From: Sphingomonas guangdongensis
GTDB taxonomy: Bacteria > Pseudomonadota > Alphaproteobacteria > Sphingomonadales > Sphingomonadaceae
Assembly (NCBI RefSeq): GCF_900199185.1
Contig: NZ_OBMI01000001.1
Span: 1,240,001 to 1,304,000, forward strand
Length of the DNA: 64,000 bases
Direction of reading: 5' to 3'
This document shows positions 8,693 through 18,871 of the stretch, in pieces. The stretch's first letter is position 1. Every line of letters begins with the position of its first letter. Below the pieces are notes generated by a model. It was not told the origin of the DNA. It worked only from the letters and a program-made list of their open reading frames with translations, and ran no database searches. The position numbers and the translations under genes were made by a program.

Positions 8693-9040
8693 TCACGGAT
8701 TGAGCGCGACCTCGTCGCCGTCGTCGAGCTCCTCGTCCAGGTCCTCGGCGTCGTCCTCGAAGTCCTCCTGGAGCGCATCCTCGTCCAGGTCTTCCTCGTC
8801 GGCATCGGCGTCCTCATCCTCCTCGCCGACCTCGTCGGAGAGCAGCGGGAGCGCGTCGCTGTCGTCGTCGTCCAGCGCATCACCGCCCAGATCGGGCGCG
8901 ATGTCGGTCAGCAGCGTCCCGTCACTCGGCCCGTCGCGCGTCGCCTCCAGGATCTCGGCGCGCTGGCTCTCGTCGAAGCCGTCTTCTTCGAACCCGTCGT
9001 CGTTCGGACCTTGTTCGCCTACCTGATAGCCGCCCATCAT
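8693..9040 (-). CDS. Highly acidic small protein of unknown function
   Basis: The 115-residue product is dominated by Asp and Glu, especially from residue 55 onward, where runs such as EEDEDADADEEDLDEDAL and DDAEDLDEELDDGDE occur. There is no signal peptide, membrane segment or cysteine. A more mixed N-terminal part (MMGGYQVGEQGPNDDGFEED) contains a short hydrophobic patch, TLLTDIAPDLGGDAL. The ribosome site GAGGAA precedes a double ATG. The sequence resembles acidic proteins often annotated only as hypothetical in alphaproteobacteria. It could be intrinsically disordered and bind cations or basic proteins, but that is inference from composition. Confidence 0.7.
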   Translation of the reverse strand: MMGGYQVGEQGPNDDGFEEDGFDESQRAEILEATRDGPSDGTLLTDIAPDLGGDALDDDDSDALPLLSDEVGEEDEDADADEEDLDEDALQEDFEDDAEDLDEELDDGDEVALNP

Positions 9041-9113
9041 CGTTCCTCACGCTCGCGCCGCGCAGGTGCGGCGGTTCAACGGACCGAACGGCGGCGGCGC
9101 GCCGGCGTTCCGC

Positions 9114-10376
9114 TCAGCCGGCAGAAATCGCCGGCTCATGCGCGGGACGGAACAGGCGCCCCTTCTCGGCGACCAGCACGACGATCAGCGCGAGCACACC
9201 CATGACGGTGAAGCCGATGTAGAGCGGGACGGTGGTGCCGTTGTACTGCTGGCCGACATAGGCGCCGATCAGCGCCGCCCCCAGTGTCGCGACGAAGCCC
9301 TGCAGGCTCGCCGCGGTGCCGGCGATGTCGCCCATGTTCTCCATCGCCATGGACGAGAAGTTGGAGGTCGCGAGCGCGAAGCACGCCATCATCAGCGCCT
9401 GCACGACGATGAAGTTGGCGAGGTTCTCCCACCCCGACAGCCCGATGACGAGGTGCAGCGCGGCGAGCAGGATGAAGCCGACCAGCGCCGAGTGCGAGAT
9501 GAGGCGGGTACCGTAGCGCAGGACGATGCGCGAGTTCAGGAACGAGCCGACCGCCATGGTGCCCGCCACCGCCGCGAAGACCAGCGCGAGCAGGTGCGGC
9601 ACGCCGAACACGTCGGTCACGATCTGCTGGATCGATCCGATGAACCCGAATAGCCCGCCCTGAAGCGCGGTCGCCGCGAGCGTGTAGCCGACGGCGTAGC
9701 GGTCGCGCACGACCCGGCCTGCGCCGTCGACGAGCAGGCTGAGCCGCAGCGGCCGGCGCTCGGCGACCGGCAGCGTTTCCGGCATGCGGACGAGGAACCA
9801 GAGCAGGATAACGGCGGTGACCAGCGCGATCCCGGCAAAGATCCAGCGCCAGTTGGCGAACAGCAGCACCATCTGGCCGAAGGTCGGGGCGAGCACGGGC
9901 GCCGCCATGAAGACGATGAAGGCGAGGCTCATCACCCGCGCCATGGCGCGCCCGGAGTAGCAGTCTCGCACCAGCGCGATCGTGACGGTGCGCGCCCCCG
10001 CCACCATCGCGCCCGACGCCGCGCGGGCGATCAGCAACAGTTCGAAGCTGCCGGACACGGCGGCCAGCAGGTTGGTGACGACATAGCCGACCAGCGCCAC
10101 CGCCAGCACCGGTCGCCGGCCGAAGCGATCGGTCAGCGGCCCGTACACCAGCATCGCGCAGGCGAAGCCGACCATGAAGGCGGTGATGATGAACTGCCGG
10201 TCGTTGGCGTGCGCGACGCCCAGCGTCGCGCTGATCGCGGGCAGCGCCGGGAGCATCGAGTCGATCCCGAGTGCGGTCAGCGCCATCATCGCCGCGATCA
10301 GCGACACGAACTCGGCGAACCCGATCGGCGCCTGGTTGGCGCCGTCGTCGGCGACAGAAGGAGTGACGCTGGCCAT
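9114..10376 (-). CDS. Bcr/CflA-type multidrug MFS transporter
   Basis: The 420-residue protein shows twelve membrane helices in two halves of six. After a polar N-terminus, the first helix contains MMALTALGIDSMLPALPAI (about 34-52), the DMYLPALP-like motif typical of Bcr/CflA drug efflux proteins. The loop 2-3 signature VYGPLTDRFGRRPVL (about 77-91) is the MFS motif A. Substrates could include bicyclomycin-like compounds, chloramphenicol, dipeptides or sulfonamides, and sequence alone does not decide. The gene stands alone on the minus strand, downstream of a 60-base gap after the M28 peptidase stop. Confidence 0.92.
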   Translation of the reverse strand: MASVTPSVADDGANQAPIGFAEFVSLIAAMMALTALGIDSMLPALPAISATLGVAHANDRQFIITAFMVGFACAMLVYGPLTDRFGRRPVLAVALVGYVVTNLLAAVSGSFELLLIARAASGAMVAGARTVTIALVRDCYSGRAMARVMSLAFIVFMAAPVLAPTFGQMVLLFANWRWIFAGIALVTAVILLWFLVRMPETLPVAERRPLRLSLLVDGAGRVVRDRYAVGYTLAATALQGGLFGFIGSIQQIVTDVFGVPHLLALVFAAVAGTMAVGSFLNSRIVLRYGTRLISHSALVGFILLAALHLVIGLSGWENLANFIVVQALMMACFALATSNFSSMAMENMGDIAGTAASLQGFVATLGAALIGAYVGQQYNGTTVPLYIGFTVMGVLALIVVLVAEKGRLFRPAHEPAISAG

Positions 10377-10436
10377 GGCGGGCGATGTAGGGGCGCGCTA
10401 CCCTCGCGTCGAGCCGCGATTATTGCGCCGCAGCAA

Positions 10437-12065
10437 TCACCGCCGCTCGGCCGCGCTCTCGCTTCGCCGGGCCGCATAGCCCGCCGCCAGCGTGCCGCGC
10501 CAGGCCGGCCAGCCGCCGCCATCGGCCACCCGGCGCGCCATGCGGTAGACGATTGTCCCCTCCTGCGCGGCAGCGGCAAGGTCCCAGGCGGGGTCGAACG
10601 CGTCGCTGCGCTGATGATAGCGGTTGAGGTCATAGTCCGCGACCCAGGCGGTCCCGCGCGCGGCGCCGCCGTCGATCAGGTCGCGTCCGGCGCGGAAGTA
10701 GATCGCCGGCACGCCCGCCTCGGCAAAGGCGAGGTGGTCGGAACGGCTGTACCAGTTCTCGTCCGGCAGCTGCTCGGGCTCGACCGCCAGCCCCTCGCCC
10801 CGGACCACTTCTGCGAACAGGTCCTCCAGGTCGGTCCGCCCGGCACCGATCAGCTCCATGCTCCGGGTTGCGGACAGCGCCAGGTGCGGATCGAGGTTGA
10901 ACACCGCCGCGGTGGTGGCGAGCGGGCGGACCGGATGCGCGGCGTAGTGATAAGCGCCGAGCAGCCCGTCCTCTTCCGATGTGTAGCCGATGAACAACAG
11001 GCTGCGCTGCGGCCGCGGTCCGCGGGCAAAGGCGCGGGCGACCTCCACCATCGTCGCGGTGCCGATCGCATTGTCGACCGCGCCGTTGCGGATCGTGTCG
11101 CCGCGCTCGTCGGGCACGCCGGTGCCATAGGCATCCCAATGCGCGCCGATCACCACCGTCTCGGCGGCCCGCGTCGTTCCGTCGAGGCGAGCGAGGATGT
11201 TGCGGGTGCGGAAAGGCCGCTCGGCCGCCCTGCCCGACAGCGACAGGGTCACGCCCGGGAGCGGCGTCGCGCGAAATCCGGGGCGCTTCGCCGCCGCCTC
11301 CAGCGCGGCGAAGTCGAGTCCCGCGGCCGAGACCAGCCGCCGGGTCGCGGCTTCGCTCAGCGTCACCGCCAGCCGCGCCGGTCCGGTCGGCGCCGGTGCC
11401 TCCGCCAGCCGGTAGCGCGGCTCGGCGGCGTAGAAGACCGTCGCCGACCACAGCCGCCTGGTCGCCGCCTGCTGGTGGACCTGGACCACCGCCGCCGCGC
11501 CCGCGGCATAGGCGTTGGCTGCCTTGGCTCGCGCAAGCGGGCTGCGCGCCGGTCCCCCGAATGGGCCGCTCGGCTGGTCGTAGTCGGGGTCGTTGGCGAG
11601 CAGCAGGACCACCTTGCCGGTCAGGTCGACGCCGGCGAAGTCGTCCCAGCCGAGCTCGGGCGCGCGGATGCCGAAGCCGCCGAACACGACCGGCAGGTCG
11701 GTGAGCGCGACGCTGCCCGCCTGGCCGAGCGAGGCGACCCAGTCGCGCGAGGTGACGAGCGCGACCGGCTTGCCCGCGGCGCGCGCGACCACCGCTGTAC
11801 GCTGCGTGTCGACGCGGGTCAGCGGCACGTCCTGGAACCAGCTGCCGTTCGGTCCGCCGGGCTTCAGCCCGGCAGCGGCGAACGCGCGGCGCAGATGTTC
11901 CAGCGTCCGCGTTTCGCCCCGCGTGCCGGGGCCACGGCCTTCGAACGCATCACTCGACAGCGTGCGGACGTCGGCGCGGATCGCGTCCGCGCGGATCGGC
12001 GACTGCGCCGCCGCGGGCGCCGCCAGCAGCGCGGCGAGGAGGAGAGGCAGCAGTCGCATCATCAT
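10437..12065 (-). CDS. Secreted M28-family metallopeptidase with PA-like insert
   Basis: The product (542 residues) has a signal peptide (MMMRLLPLLLAALLAAPAAA) and is probably periplasmic or secreted. The zinc ligands of the M28 aminopeptidase family are visible: His and Asp in IGAHWDAYGTG (about 303-313), Asp in DNAIGTATM, the Glu-Glu pair in TSEEDGLLG (about 362-370), Asp in FNLDPHLA and His in SRSDHLAF. A protease-associated type domain is inserted between the N-terminus and the catalytic part (about 110-240). The ATG triplet start overlaps the stop of the acyl-CoA ligase gene by 4 bases, so the two are translationally coupled. Confidence 0.93.
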   Translation of the reverse strand: MMMRLLPLLLAALLAAPAAAQSPIRADAIRADVRTLSSDAFEGRGPGTRGETRTLEHLRRAFAAAGLKPGGPNGSWFQDVPLTRVDTQRTAVVARAAGKPVALVTSRDWVASLGQAGSVALTDLPVVFGGFGIRAPELGWDDFAGVDLTGKVVLLLANDPDYDQPSGPFGGPARSPLARAKAANAYAAGAAAVVQVHQQAATRRLWSATVFYAAEPRYRLAEAPAPTGPARLAVTLSEAATRRLVSAAGLDFAALEAAAKRPGFRATPLPGVTLSLSGRAAERPFRTRNILARLDGTTRAAETVVIGAHWDAYGTGVPDERGDTIRNGAVDNAIGTATMVEVARAFARGPRPQRSLLFIGYTSEEDGLLGAYHYAAHPVRPLATTAAVFNLDPHLALSATRSMELIGAGRTDLEDLFAEVVRGEGLAVEPEQLPDENWYSRSDHLAFAEAGVPAIYFRAGRDLIDGGAARGTAWVADYDLNRYHQRSDAFDPAWDLAAAAQEGTIVYRMARRVADGGGWPAWRGTLAAGYAARRSESAAERR

Positions 12066-13858
12066 GACTTGTAGAGCGCGTCCAGCCGTCCGCCATAAGT
12101 CTCGCGCAGGATGTGGCGGCGGATCTTCAAGCTGGGGGTCAGCTGCTGGTTCTCGATGGAGAAGGGCTCGTCCGCCAGGATGAAGCGGCGCACCCGCTCG
12201 GTCACCGACAGGTCCTTGTTGACCCGCTCGACCGCCTGGCCGATCGCGGCCTTGTAGTCGTGGCTGCCGGCCAGCCCGGCGAAATTGCAGGTGGCGCCGT
12301 TCTTCGCACACCATTCCGCGGTCCACTCGGGATCGGGGACGATCACCGCGGTCATGTACGGCTTGCGGTCGCCCGCGATCATCGCCTGCGCGATCTCGGG
12401 CTGGAGGGTCAGCATCCCCTCGATCTTCTGGGGCGCGACATTGTCGCCCTTGTCGTTGACGATGATGTCCTTCTTGCGGTCCGTTATCCTGATCCGCCCG
12501 CACTCGTCGATCAGCCCGATGTCGCCGGTGTGGAGCCAGCCGTCCTTGAGGACGCGGGCCGTCTCCTCCTCGTTCCGCCAGTAGCCGTGCATGACGAGTT
12601 CGCCGCGCACCAGGATCTCGCCGTCGTCGGCGATCCTGACCTCCGTGTTGGCGAGCGGCGGGCCGACCGTGTCGTGCTTGAGGCCGGCGGCCGGGCGATT
12701 GCACGAGATGACGGGCGCGGCCTCCGTCTGCCCATAGCCCTGTAGGAAGCAGAGGCCGAGCGAGGAGAAGAAGGTGCCGACCTCCGGGTTGAGCGGCGCG
12801 CCCCCCGACACCATCGCCTTCAGCCGCCCGCCGAAGCGCTTGCCGATCTTGGGCTTGAACAACCGATCGACCAGCAGGCGCGACGGCCAGTCGAGCAGCC
12901 CCGCGGTGCCCGCCGCCTGCCTGGTCCCGACCGCCACCGCGCGGTCGAGCAGGAAGGTCGCGAGGCGCCCCTGCTTCTCGATGCCCTTGGTGATGCGGGT
13001 GCGCAGCACCTCGAACAGGCGCGGCACCACGACCATGATGGTGGGGCGCACCTCCTCGATGTTGGCGGCGAGCTTGTCGAGGCCTTCGCTGTAGTAGATC
13101 TGCCCGCCGAGCCCGATCGGAAAATGCTGTCCGCCGGTGTGCTCATAGGCGTGGGAAAGCGGCAGGAACGACAGGAAGATCTCGTCGTCCCAGCCGAAAT
13201 CCTCCGAGATCACGGTGCAGCAGCCGTTGACGTTGTGGAGGATCGCACCGTGGTGCTGCATGACGCCGCGCGGGGATCCACCGGTGCCGCTGGTGTAGAT
13301 GATGCAGGCAAGGTCGTCGCGCGTGGCCGTCGCCGCCGCCTCGGCCGCAGCGACATCGGCGGTGTGCTCGGCGATCAGCGTCCGCCAGTCGTGAAAGTCG
13401 GTGCTGCCCGACTGTGGCGGCTTCTGCTCGTCGATGCCGATCACGATCCGGGCATTGGACGCGCGCAGCACCGCGGGCATCAGCACCCGCGCGAGCTTCG
13501 CGGTCGATACGATCACGGCGCAGGCGCCGGAATTCTCAAGCACATGCTGGTGATCGCGCTCGGTATTGGTGATGTAGGTGGGAACGGTGACGCAGCCCGC
13601 GGCCATGATCCCGAGGTCGGAGATGCACCATTCCGGGCGGTTCTCGCTGACCAGCATGACGCGGTCGCCGGCGCGCAAACCGAGCGCGCGGAGCGCGGCG
13701 GCGAGGCTCGCGACCGCTTTCGCCGCTTCCGCCCAGCTCGTCGACTGCCACCGGCCGCCCGACTTCGCCCACAGGAACGGCGCGTCGCCCTTCTCGCGCG
13801 CTCGCGTAAAGAACATCGTGACCAGGTTGGGGAAGTGTTCGAGCTGGCGTGGCGGCAT
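12062..13858 (-). CDS. Long-chain fatty acid-CoA ligase (AMP-forming)
   Basis: This 598-residue ANL-superfamily enzyme activates fatty acids to acyl-CoA through an acyl-adenylate. The P-loop is ACIIYTSGTGGSPRGVM (about 185-201). The adenine motif GYGQTEAAPVIS is near residue 375, and WLHTGDIG with ITDRKKDIIVNDKGDNVAP (about 440-470) forms the hinge and the start of the small domain. Like FadD15/long-chain ligases, it has a long region between the P-loop and the adenine motif. AGGAGAGACA directly precedes the ATG. Its promoter must lie in or beyond the palindromic repeat element immediately upstream. It is coupled to the M28 peptidase gene. Confidence 0.94.
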   Translation of the reverse strand: MPPRQLEHFPNLVTMFFTRAREKGDAPFLWAKSGGRWQSTSWAEAAKAVASLAAALRALGLRAGDRVMLVSENRPEWCISDLGIMAAGCVTVPTYITNTERDHQHVLENSGACAVIVSTAKLARVLMPAVLRASNARIVIGIDEQKPPQSGSTDFHDWRTLIAEHTADVAAAEAAATATRDDLACIIYTSGTGGSPRGVMQHHGAILHNVNGCCTVISEDFGWDDEIFLSFLPLSHAYEHTGGQHFPIGLGGQIYYSEGLDKLAANIEEVRPTIMVVVPRLFEVLRTRITKGIEKQGRLATFLLDRAVAVGTRQAAGTAGLLDWPSRLLVDRLFKPKIGKRFGGRLKAMVSGGAPLNPEVGTFFSSLGLCFLQGYGQTEAAPVISCNRPAAGLKHDTVGPPLANTEVRIADDGEILVRGELVMHGYWRNEEETARVLKDGWLHTGDIGLIDECGRIRITDRKKDIIVNDKGDNVAPQKIEGMLTLQPEIAQAMIAGDRKPYMTAVIVPDPEWTAEWCAKNGATCNFAGLAGSHDYKAAIGQAVERVNKDLSVTERVRRFILADEPFSIENQQLTPSLKIRRHILRETYGGRLDALYKS

Positions 13859-13886
13859 TGTCTCTCCTGCGCCTGTTGTAGCATCT

Positions 13887-14047
13887 CCGTTCGTCCTGAG
13901 TAGCCGCTGAGCCTGTCGAAGCGGCGTATCGAAGGATGCTTCGATACAGTGTCAGGTGAAACATGCCCCGCATGTTTCAGGATCGTCCGGGGGACGATCC
14001 GACCTGACACTCTTCGCCTTCGCTCAGTCTCTACTCAGCACGAACGA
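13887..14047. repeat. Family A palindromic repeat locus with internal three-way-junction palindrome
   Basis: Two inverted copies of the family A arm bound this element: CGTTCGTCCTGAGTAG on the left and its inverted counterpart CTACTCAGCACGAACG on the right. Between them lies a nested palindrome. AGTGTCAGGT (13948-13957) pairs with ACCTGACACT (14002-14011). Inside that stem sit two perfect hairpins, GAAACATG/CATGTTTC (13958-13978) and GGATCGTCC/GGACGATCC (13980-14000). It occupies the whole gap between the ligase start and the gamma-glutamyltransferase stop. No open frame is associated with it. Confidence 0.85.
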
Positions 14048-14056
14048 TGGGGACCG

Positions 14057-15844
14057 TCACTCCGGCGGTGCGTTCGGGTCCTTGGCGAAGCGCGTGATCC
14101 GCGTGACGAACCCGGTCTCGTCACCCGCCACGCCTTCGCTGCGCGGATCGGCACCGCCGACCCAGCGCCCGCCGACCCACTCGACCGCATTCGCCTTCAG
14201 CCCGAGCGGCGCGACCGTGACCCGCTCGCCGAGTGCCGCCAGCGCAGGCACCATCGCCGCGCGCTCGGTTCCCGCCTCCGCGACGCCGCCCGGCCCCGGC
14301 GCGTAGAGCAGGCCCATCGCGATCGCATCCTGCGCAGTCAGGCCGAAATCGACCACGCCCATCACCGCCTTGGCGATCTGCGCGATGATCGTCGGGCCGC
14401 CGGCCGCGCCGACCGCCAGCCGTACGCGTCCGTCCGCGTCGTAGACGATGGTCGGCGCCATCGAGCTGCGCGGCCGCTTGCCGCCCTCCACCCGGTTGGC
14501 GACGAGGTAGCCGTCCTTGACCGGCACCGTGTCGAAGTCGGTCAGTTCGTTGTTGAGGACAATGCCGTTCACGGTCAGCCCCGAGCCGAACACCCCCTCG
14601 ATCGTGGTGGTGACCGCGACCACGTTGCCGGCGCGGTCCGCGACCGACAGGCTGGTGGTGCCGGGCGTCTCGGCGGGCGCGGCACGCACCCGCGGCGGCG
14701 CACCGGGCGGCGTGCCGGCCGCGATCGTCGCCATGGTCGCGGTGGGGGAGATCAGCGCGGAGCGGCTGGCGAGGTAGGCGGGATCGAGCAGTTCCGCGAC
14801 GGGCACCTGCACATGGTCGGGATCGCCGATGTAGAGGTTGCGGTCGGCATAGGCGAGGCGGGACGATTCGGCGAACAGGTGCCACGCGGTCGCGCTGCCG
14901 CGGCCCAGCCGTGCGAGGTCGAACCGCTCGAGCTGCTTCAGGATCATCAGCACGGTGAGGCCGCCCGACGACGGCGGGCCCATGCCGCAGATCCGGAAGC
15001 TGCGGTACGGCACGCAGACCGGGTCACGCGGCTTGGCGGCATAGCTCGCGAGGTCGCCCGCCGTCATGCTCGACGGGTTGCGCGGCGCGGTGGTGACCGC
15101 AGTGACGAGCGCCTGCGCATCCGGCCCCACGTAGAAGCTGTCGGCCCCGCGCTGCGCAAGCCGCTCCAGCAGCGCGGCCTGCGCGGGGTTGCGGACGGTC
15201 GCGCCGGCCGGGAGCGGCGTGCCGCCGGGCGAGAAGATCGCGCGCAGTTCGGGCACGATGTGGGTGCCGTTGCGGGCGAGCCCGGCGACGAAGCGGGGCG
15301 AGAGCTGCCAGCCCCCTTGCGCCAGCCGGATCGCGGGAGCGAACAGCCGTGCCCAGGGAAGCTTGCCGCCGCTCGCGTGCGCCATAGCCATGCCGCGCAG
15401 CGCGCCCGGCACGCCGACGCTGGTGCCGCCCGCGACCGCGGTGCGGTGATCGAGCGGCCGGCCGTCGGCGCCGTAGAACAGGCGTGGCCCCGCCGCCATC
15501 GGCGCCGCCTCGCGCGCGTCGATCGTGTCGAGCGCGCCGCCCGCCGCCTGCCGCACCCAGAAGCTGCCGCCGCCCAGACCCGAGCTTTGCGGTTCGACGA
15601 CGCCGAGCGCCAGCATGGTCGCGATTGCGGCGTCGGTCGCGCTGCCGCCCGCGCGCAGGATCTCGACTCCGGCCGCGACGGCGCGCGGGTCGGCGGCGCT
15701 GACCATCCCGGGAGCGCTCGCGGGCGCGGGCGCCGGCGACACCGCGGGCGTGGGCAGCGGCGCAGGAGCGACGGGGGCTGCCCGATCGGCGACGGGGGCG
15801 CAGGCGGCGGCGAGCAGGGCCGCCGCTAGAACAAGAGCTCTCAT
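14057..15844 (-). CDS. ggt: Gamma-glutamyltransferase, probable lipoprotein
   Basis: This 595-residue Ntn-hydrolase precursor cleaves gamma-glutamyl bonds (glutathione, gamma-glutamyl peptides) in the periplasm. The N-terminus MRALVLAAALLAAACAP carries a lipobox (LAAAC, Cys15), suggesting lipid anchoring. GGSATDAAIATMLALGVVEP and GLGGGSFW are family signatures. The autoprocessing threonine should be in PGTTSLSV (about residue 395), which becomes the new N-terminus of the small subunit; the substrate-binding segment ending PRSSMAPTIV follows. I chose ATG 15844 because the lipobox follows it at the right distance. A second, more divergent paralogue lies near 53.4 kb. Confidence 0.93.
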   Translation of the reverse strand: MRALVLAAALLAAACAPVADRAAPVAPAPLPTPAVSPAPAPASAPGMVSAADPRAVAAGVEILRAGGSATDAAIATMLALGVVEPQSSGLGGGSFWVRQAAGGALDTIDAREAAPMAAGPRLFYGADGRPLDHRTAVAGGTSVGVPGALRGMAMAHASGGKLPWARLFAPAIRLAQGGWQLSPRFVAGLARNGTHIVPELRAIFSPGGTPLPAGATVRNPAQAALLERLAQRGADSFYVGPDAQALVTAVTTAPRNPSSMTAGDLASYAAKPRDPVCVPYRSFRICGMGPPSSGGLTVLMILKQLERFDLARLGRGSATAWHLFAESSRLAYADRNLYIGDPDHVQVPVAELLDPAYLASRSALISPTATMATIAAGTPPGAPPRVRAAPAETPGTTSLSVADRAGNVVAVTTTIEGVFGSGLTVNGIVLNNELTDFDTVPVKDGYLVANRVEGGKRPRSSMAPTIVYDADGRVRLAVGAAGGPTIIAQIAKAVMGVVDFGLTAQDAIAMGLLYAPGPGGVAEAGTERAAMVPALAALGERVTVAPLGLKANAVEWVGGRWVGGADPRSEGVAGDETGFVTRITRFAKDPNAPPE

Positions 15845-15883
15845 GCGCGGGACCCTAGGCCCGCGCTCCCGCACGTCAACGCG

Positions 15884-16900
15884 CTACGCTGTTCCCACTG
15901 CATCGGCGACGTGGGCGAACCCGTCGCGGGCGAGCAGCCGGTCGAGCCCTTCCGCGATCCGCCGCGCAAGGCCCGGCCCCTCGTACACCAGCGCCGAGTA
16001 GAGCTGGACCAGGCTCGCGCCCGCGCGGATGCGGGCGTACGCTTCCTCCGCGCTGCCGATCCCGCCGGCGGAGACGAGCGGGATCGCGCCGCCGGTCGCG
16101 TGGCGGAAGTCGACCAGTCGCTGGCGAGCGAGCGGCGCGAGCGGGGCACCGGACAGGCCGCCACCTTCCTTCGCGTTCGCCGACCTGAGCTTCGGACGCG
16201 ATACCGTTGTGTTGCTGACGATCAGCGCATCGATGTGCGCGTCCGCCGCCGCGCGCGCGATGTCGTCGATCTCCGCCGGTTCCAGGTCCGGCGCGACCTT
16301 CAGGAACAAGGGCACCAGCCCGCGCGCGCCGGTGGCCGCGACCAGCAGCTCGCGCAGCGCCGCGCCCTTCTGCAGGTCGCGCAGGCCCGGCGTGTTGGGC
16401 GAGCTGATATTGATGGTGACGTAGTCGGCGACCTTGGCCGCGCAGGCGACGCCGTGGGCGTAGTCGGCGACCCGGTCGCCGGAGTCCTTGTTCGCGCCGA
16501 CGTTGACGCCAAGCACCCCGGGCCAGCGCTTCCCGAGCCGCGGGATGGCGGCGTCGAGCCCGCCGTTGTTGAACCCCATGCGGTTGATGACGCCGCGATC
16601 CTCGACCAGCCGGAACAGCCGCGGGCGCGGGTTGCCCGCCTGCGGCTTGGGGGTGAGCGTGCCGACCTCGACGCTGCCGAAGCCCAGGCCGAAGAAGCCG
16701 GCGACCGCCTCGCCATCCTTGTCGACGCCGGCCGCGAGCCCGACCGGGTTGGGGAAGTGCAGCCCGGCGACGACCTGCGCCAGCCGCGGGGTGGTGTGGA
16801 CACGGCCGGTGCGGCTGCCCGCGGCCGACAGCGCACGGATCGTCAGGCGGTGCGCGCGTTCGGCATCAAGCGTGAACAGCAGCGAATGGTACCACTTCAT
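15884..16900 (-). CDS. pyrD: Dihydroorotate dehydrogenase (quinone), class 2
   Basis: The enzyme (338 residues) oxidises dihydroorotate to orotate in pyrimidine synthesis and passes electrons to ubiquinone at the membrane. The N-terminal amphipathic helices for membrane binding (MKWYHSLLFTLDAERAHRLT) mark it as class 2. NRMGFNNGG and NISSPNTPGLRDLQ (about 165-178, with the catalytic serine) match the flavin and substrate site. SNTTVSRP and GGLSGAPLAPLA also fit. ATG 16900 was chosen because conservation begins there; the upstream extension would run into the Rrf2 operator. It is divergent from rrf2-suf. Confidence 0.96.
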   Translation of the reverse strand: MKWYHSLLFTLDAERAHRLTIRALSAAGSRTGRVHTTPRLAQVVAGLHFPNPVGLAAGVDKDGEAVAGFFGLGFGSVEVGTLTPKPQAGNPRPRLFRLVEDRGVINRMGFNNGGLDAAIPRLGKRWPGVLGVNVGANKDSGDRVADYAHGVACAAKVADYVTINISSPNTPGLRDLQKGAALRELLVAATGARGLVPLFLKVAPDLEPAEIDDIARAAADAHIDALIVSNTTVSRPKLRSANAKEGGGLSGAPLAPLARQRLVDFRHATGGAIPLVSAGGIGSAEEAYARIRAGASLVQLYSALVYEGPGLARRIAEGLDRLLARDGFAHVADAVGTA

Positions 16901-16950
16901 GGAGGCGCCTCTTGCCGGTTGACGGCACGCGGCGAAACCCCCATCTGCCC

Positions 16951-16973
16951 AATCGGACGATATTGGTCCGATT
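16951..16973 (+). promoter_or_regulatory. Inverted repeat, likely operator of the Rrf2 regulator
   Basis: A perfect 8-7-8 inverted repeat, AATCGGAC-7-GTCCGATT, ends 18 bases before the start codon of the Rrf2-type regulator. It sits in the divergent intergenic region between pyrD and the suf operon. Its location over the presumed promoter suggests autoregulation and repression of the suf operon by the Fe-S sensing regulator. No such site was noticed at other promoters in the window. Confidence 0.6.
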
Positions 16974-16991
16974 TTGAGAACGTCTCGCAAC

Positions 16992-17407
16992 ATGCGCCTC
17001 ACCGCCCAGGCAGACTATGCCGTCGTGATGATGTCGGCCGCCGCGCGCCATTGCGGCGGCGCGGCGCGGCTGAACGCGACGACGCTCGCCGGTGAGACGG
17101 GGCTGCCGCTCCCCACCGTGCAGAAGCTGGTGAGCCGCTTGTCCGCGGCCGGGCTGATCGAATCGTCGCGCGGGACCGGCGGCGGCTTCCGCCTCGCGCG
17201 CCCGCCCGCGTCCATCACCCTCGCCGACATCATCGAGGCGATCGAGGGGCCGATCGGCCTCACCACCTGCGTCGACGCCGACCGTCACGAATGCGCGGTG
17301 GAGGGCAGCTGCGGCGTCCGGCCGCACATGCCGCAGATCAACGGCGCCGTTCGCGGCGCGCTGGCGGGCGTCAGCCTCGCTTCCCTTTCCGCCGGAGTGC
17401 CCGCGTA

Positions 17408-17408
<1 letters not shown>
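16992..17408 (+). CDS. Rrf2/IscR-family Fe-S cluster-binding transcriptional regulator
   Basis: The 138-residue regulator has an N-terminal winged helix ([18 protein letters not shown] with helix-turn-helix around 28-52) and the wing [19 protein letters not shown]. Three cysteines at 93, 101 and 107 (spacing C-x7-C-x5-C) correspond to the cluster ligands of IscR-type sensors. Heading the suf operon, it most likely senses Fe-S status and represses sufBCDS when a cluster is bound. It overlaps the sufB start by one base (TAATG). I started it at ATG 16992 because the family sequence begins M-R-L-T. Confidence 0.93.

Positions 17409-18867
<1,459 letters not shown>

Positions 18868-18871
<4 letters not shown>

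Noticed and set aside
6571..8703. A 710-codon plus-strand open frame
   Set aside because: It is antisense to pdxH, the Nramp gene and the YdeI-like gene, is rich in Arg, His and Asp, and resembles no protein; long antisense frames are expected at this GC content.
8700..8860. Short tandem-like motif GTCCTCGTC suggesting a repeat array
   Set aside because: The pattern is explained by Asp and Glu codons of the acidic protein on the minus strand; no regular unit or spacer is present, so it is not CRISPR.
10422..10437. ATTGC/GCAAT hairpin near the M28 peptidase stop
   Set aside because: The stem is 5 bp, overlaps the stop codon of the gene and has no U-run.
10209..12074. A 621-codon plus-strand open frame opposite the M28 peptidase
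   Set aside because: Its translation is low-complexity Arg/Gly/Asp-rich sequence antisense to a well-conserved enzyme.
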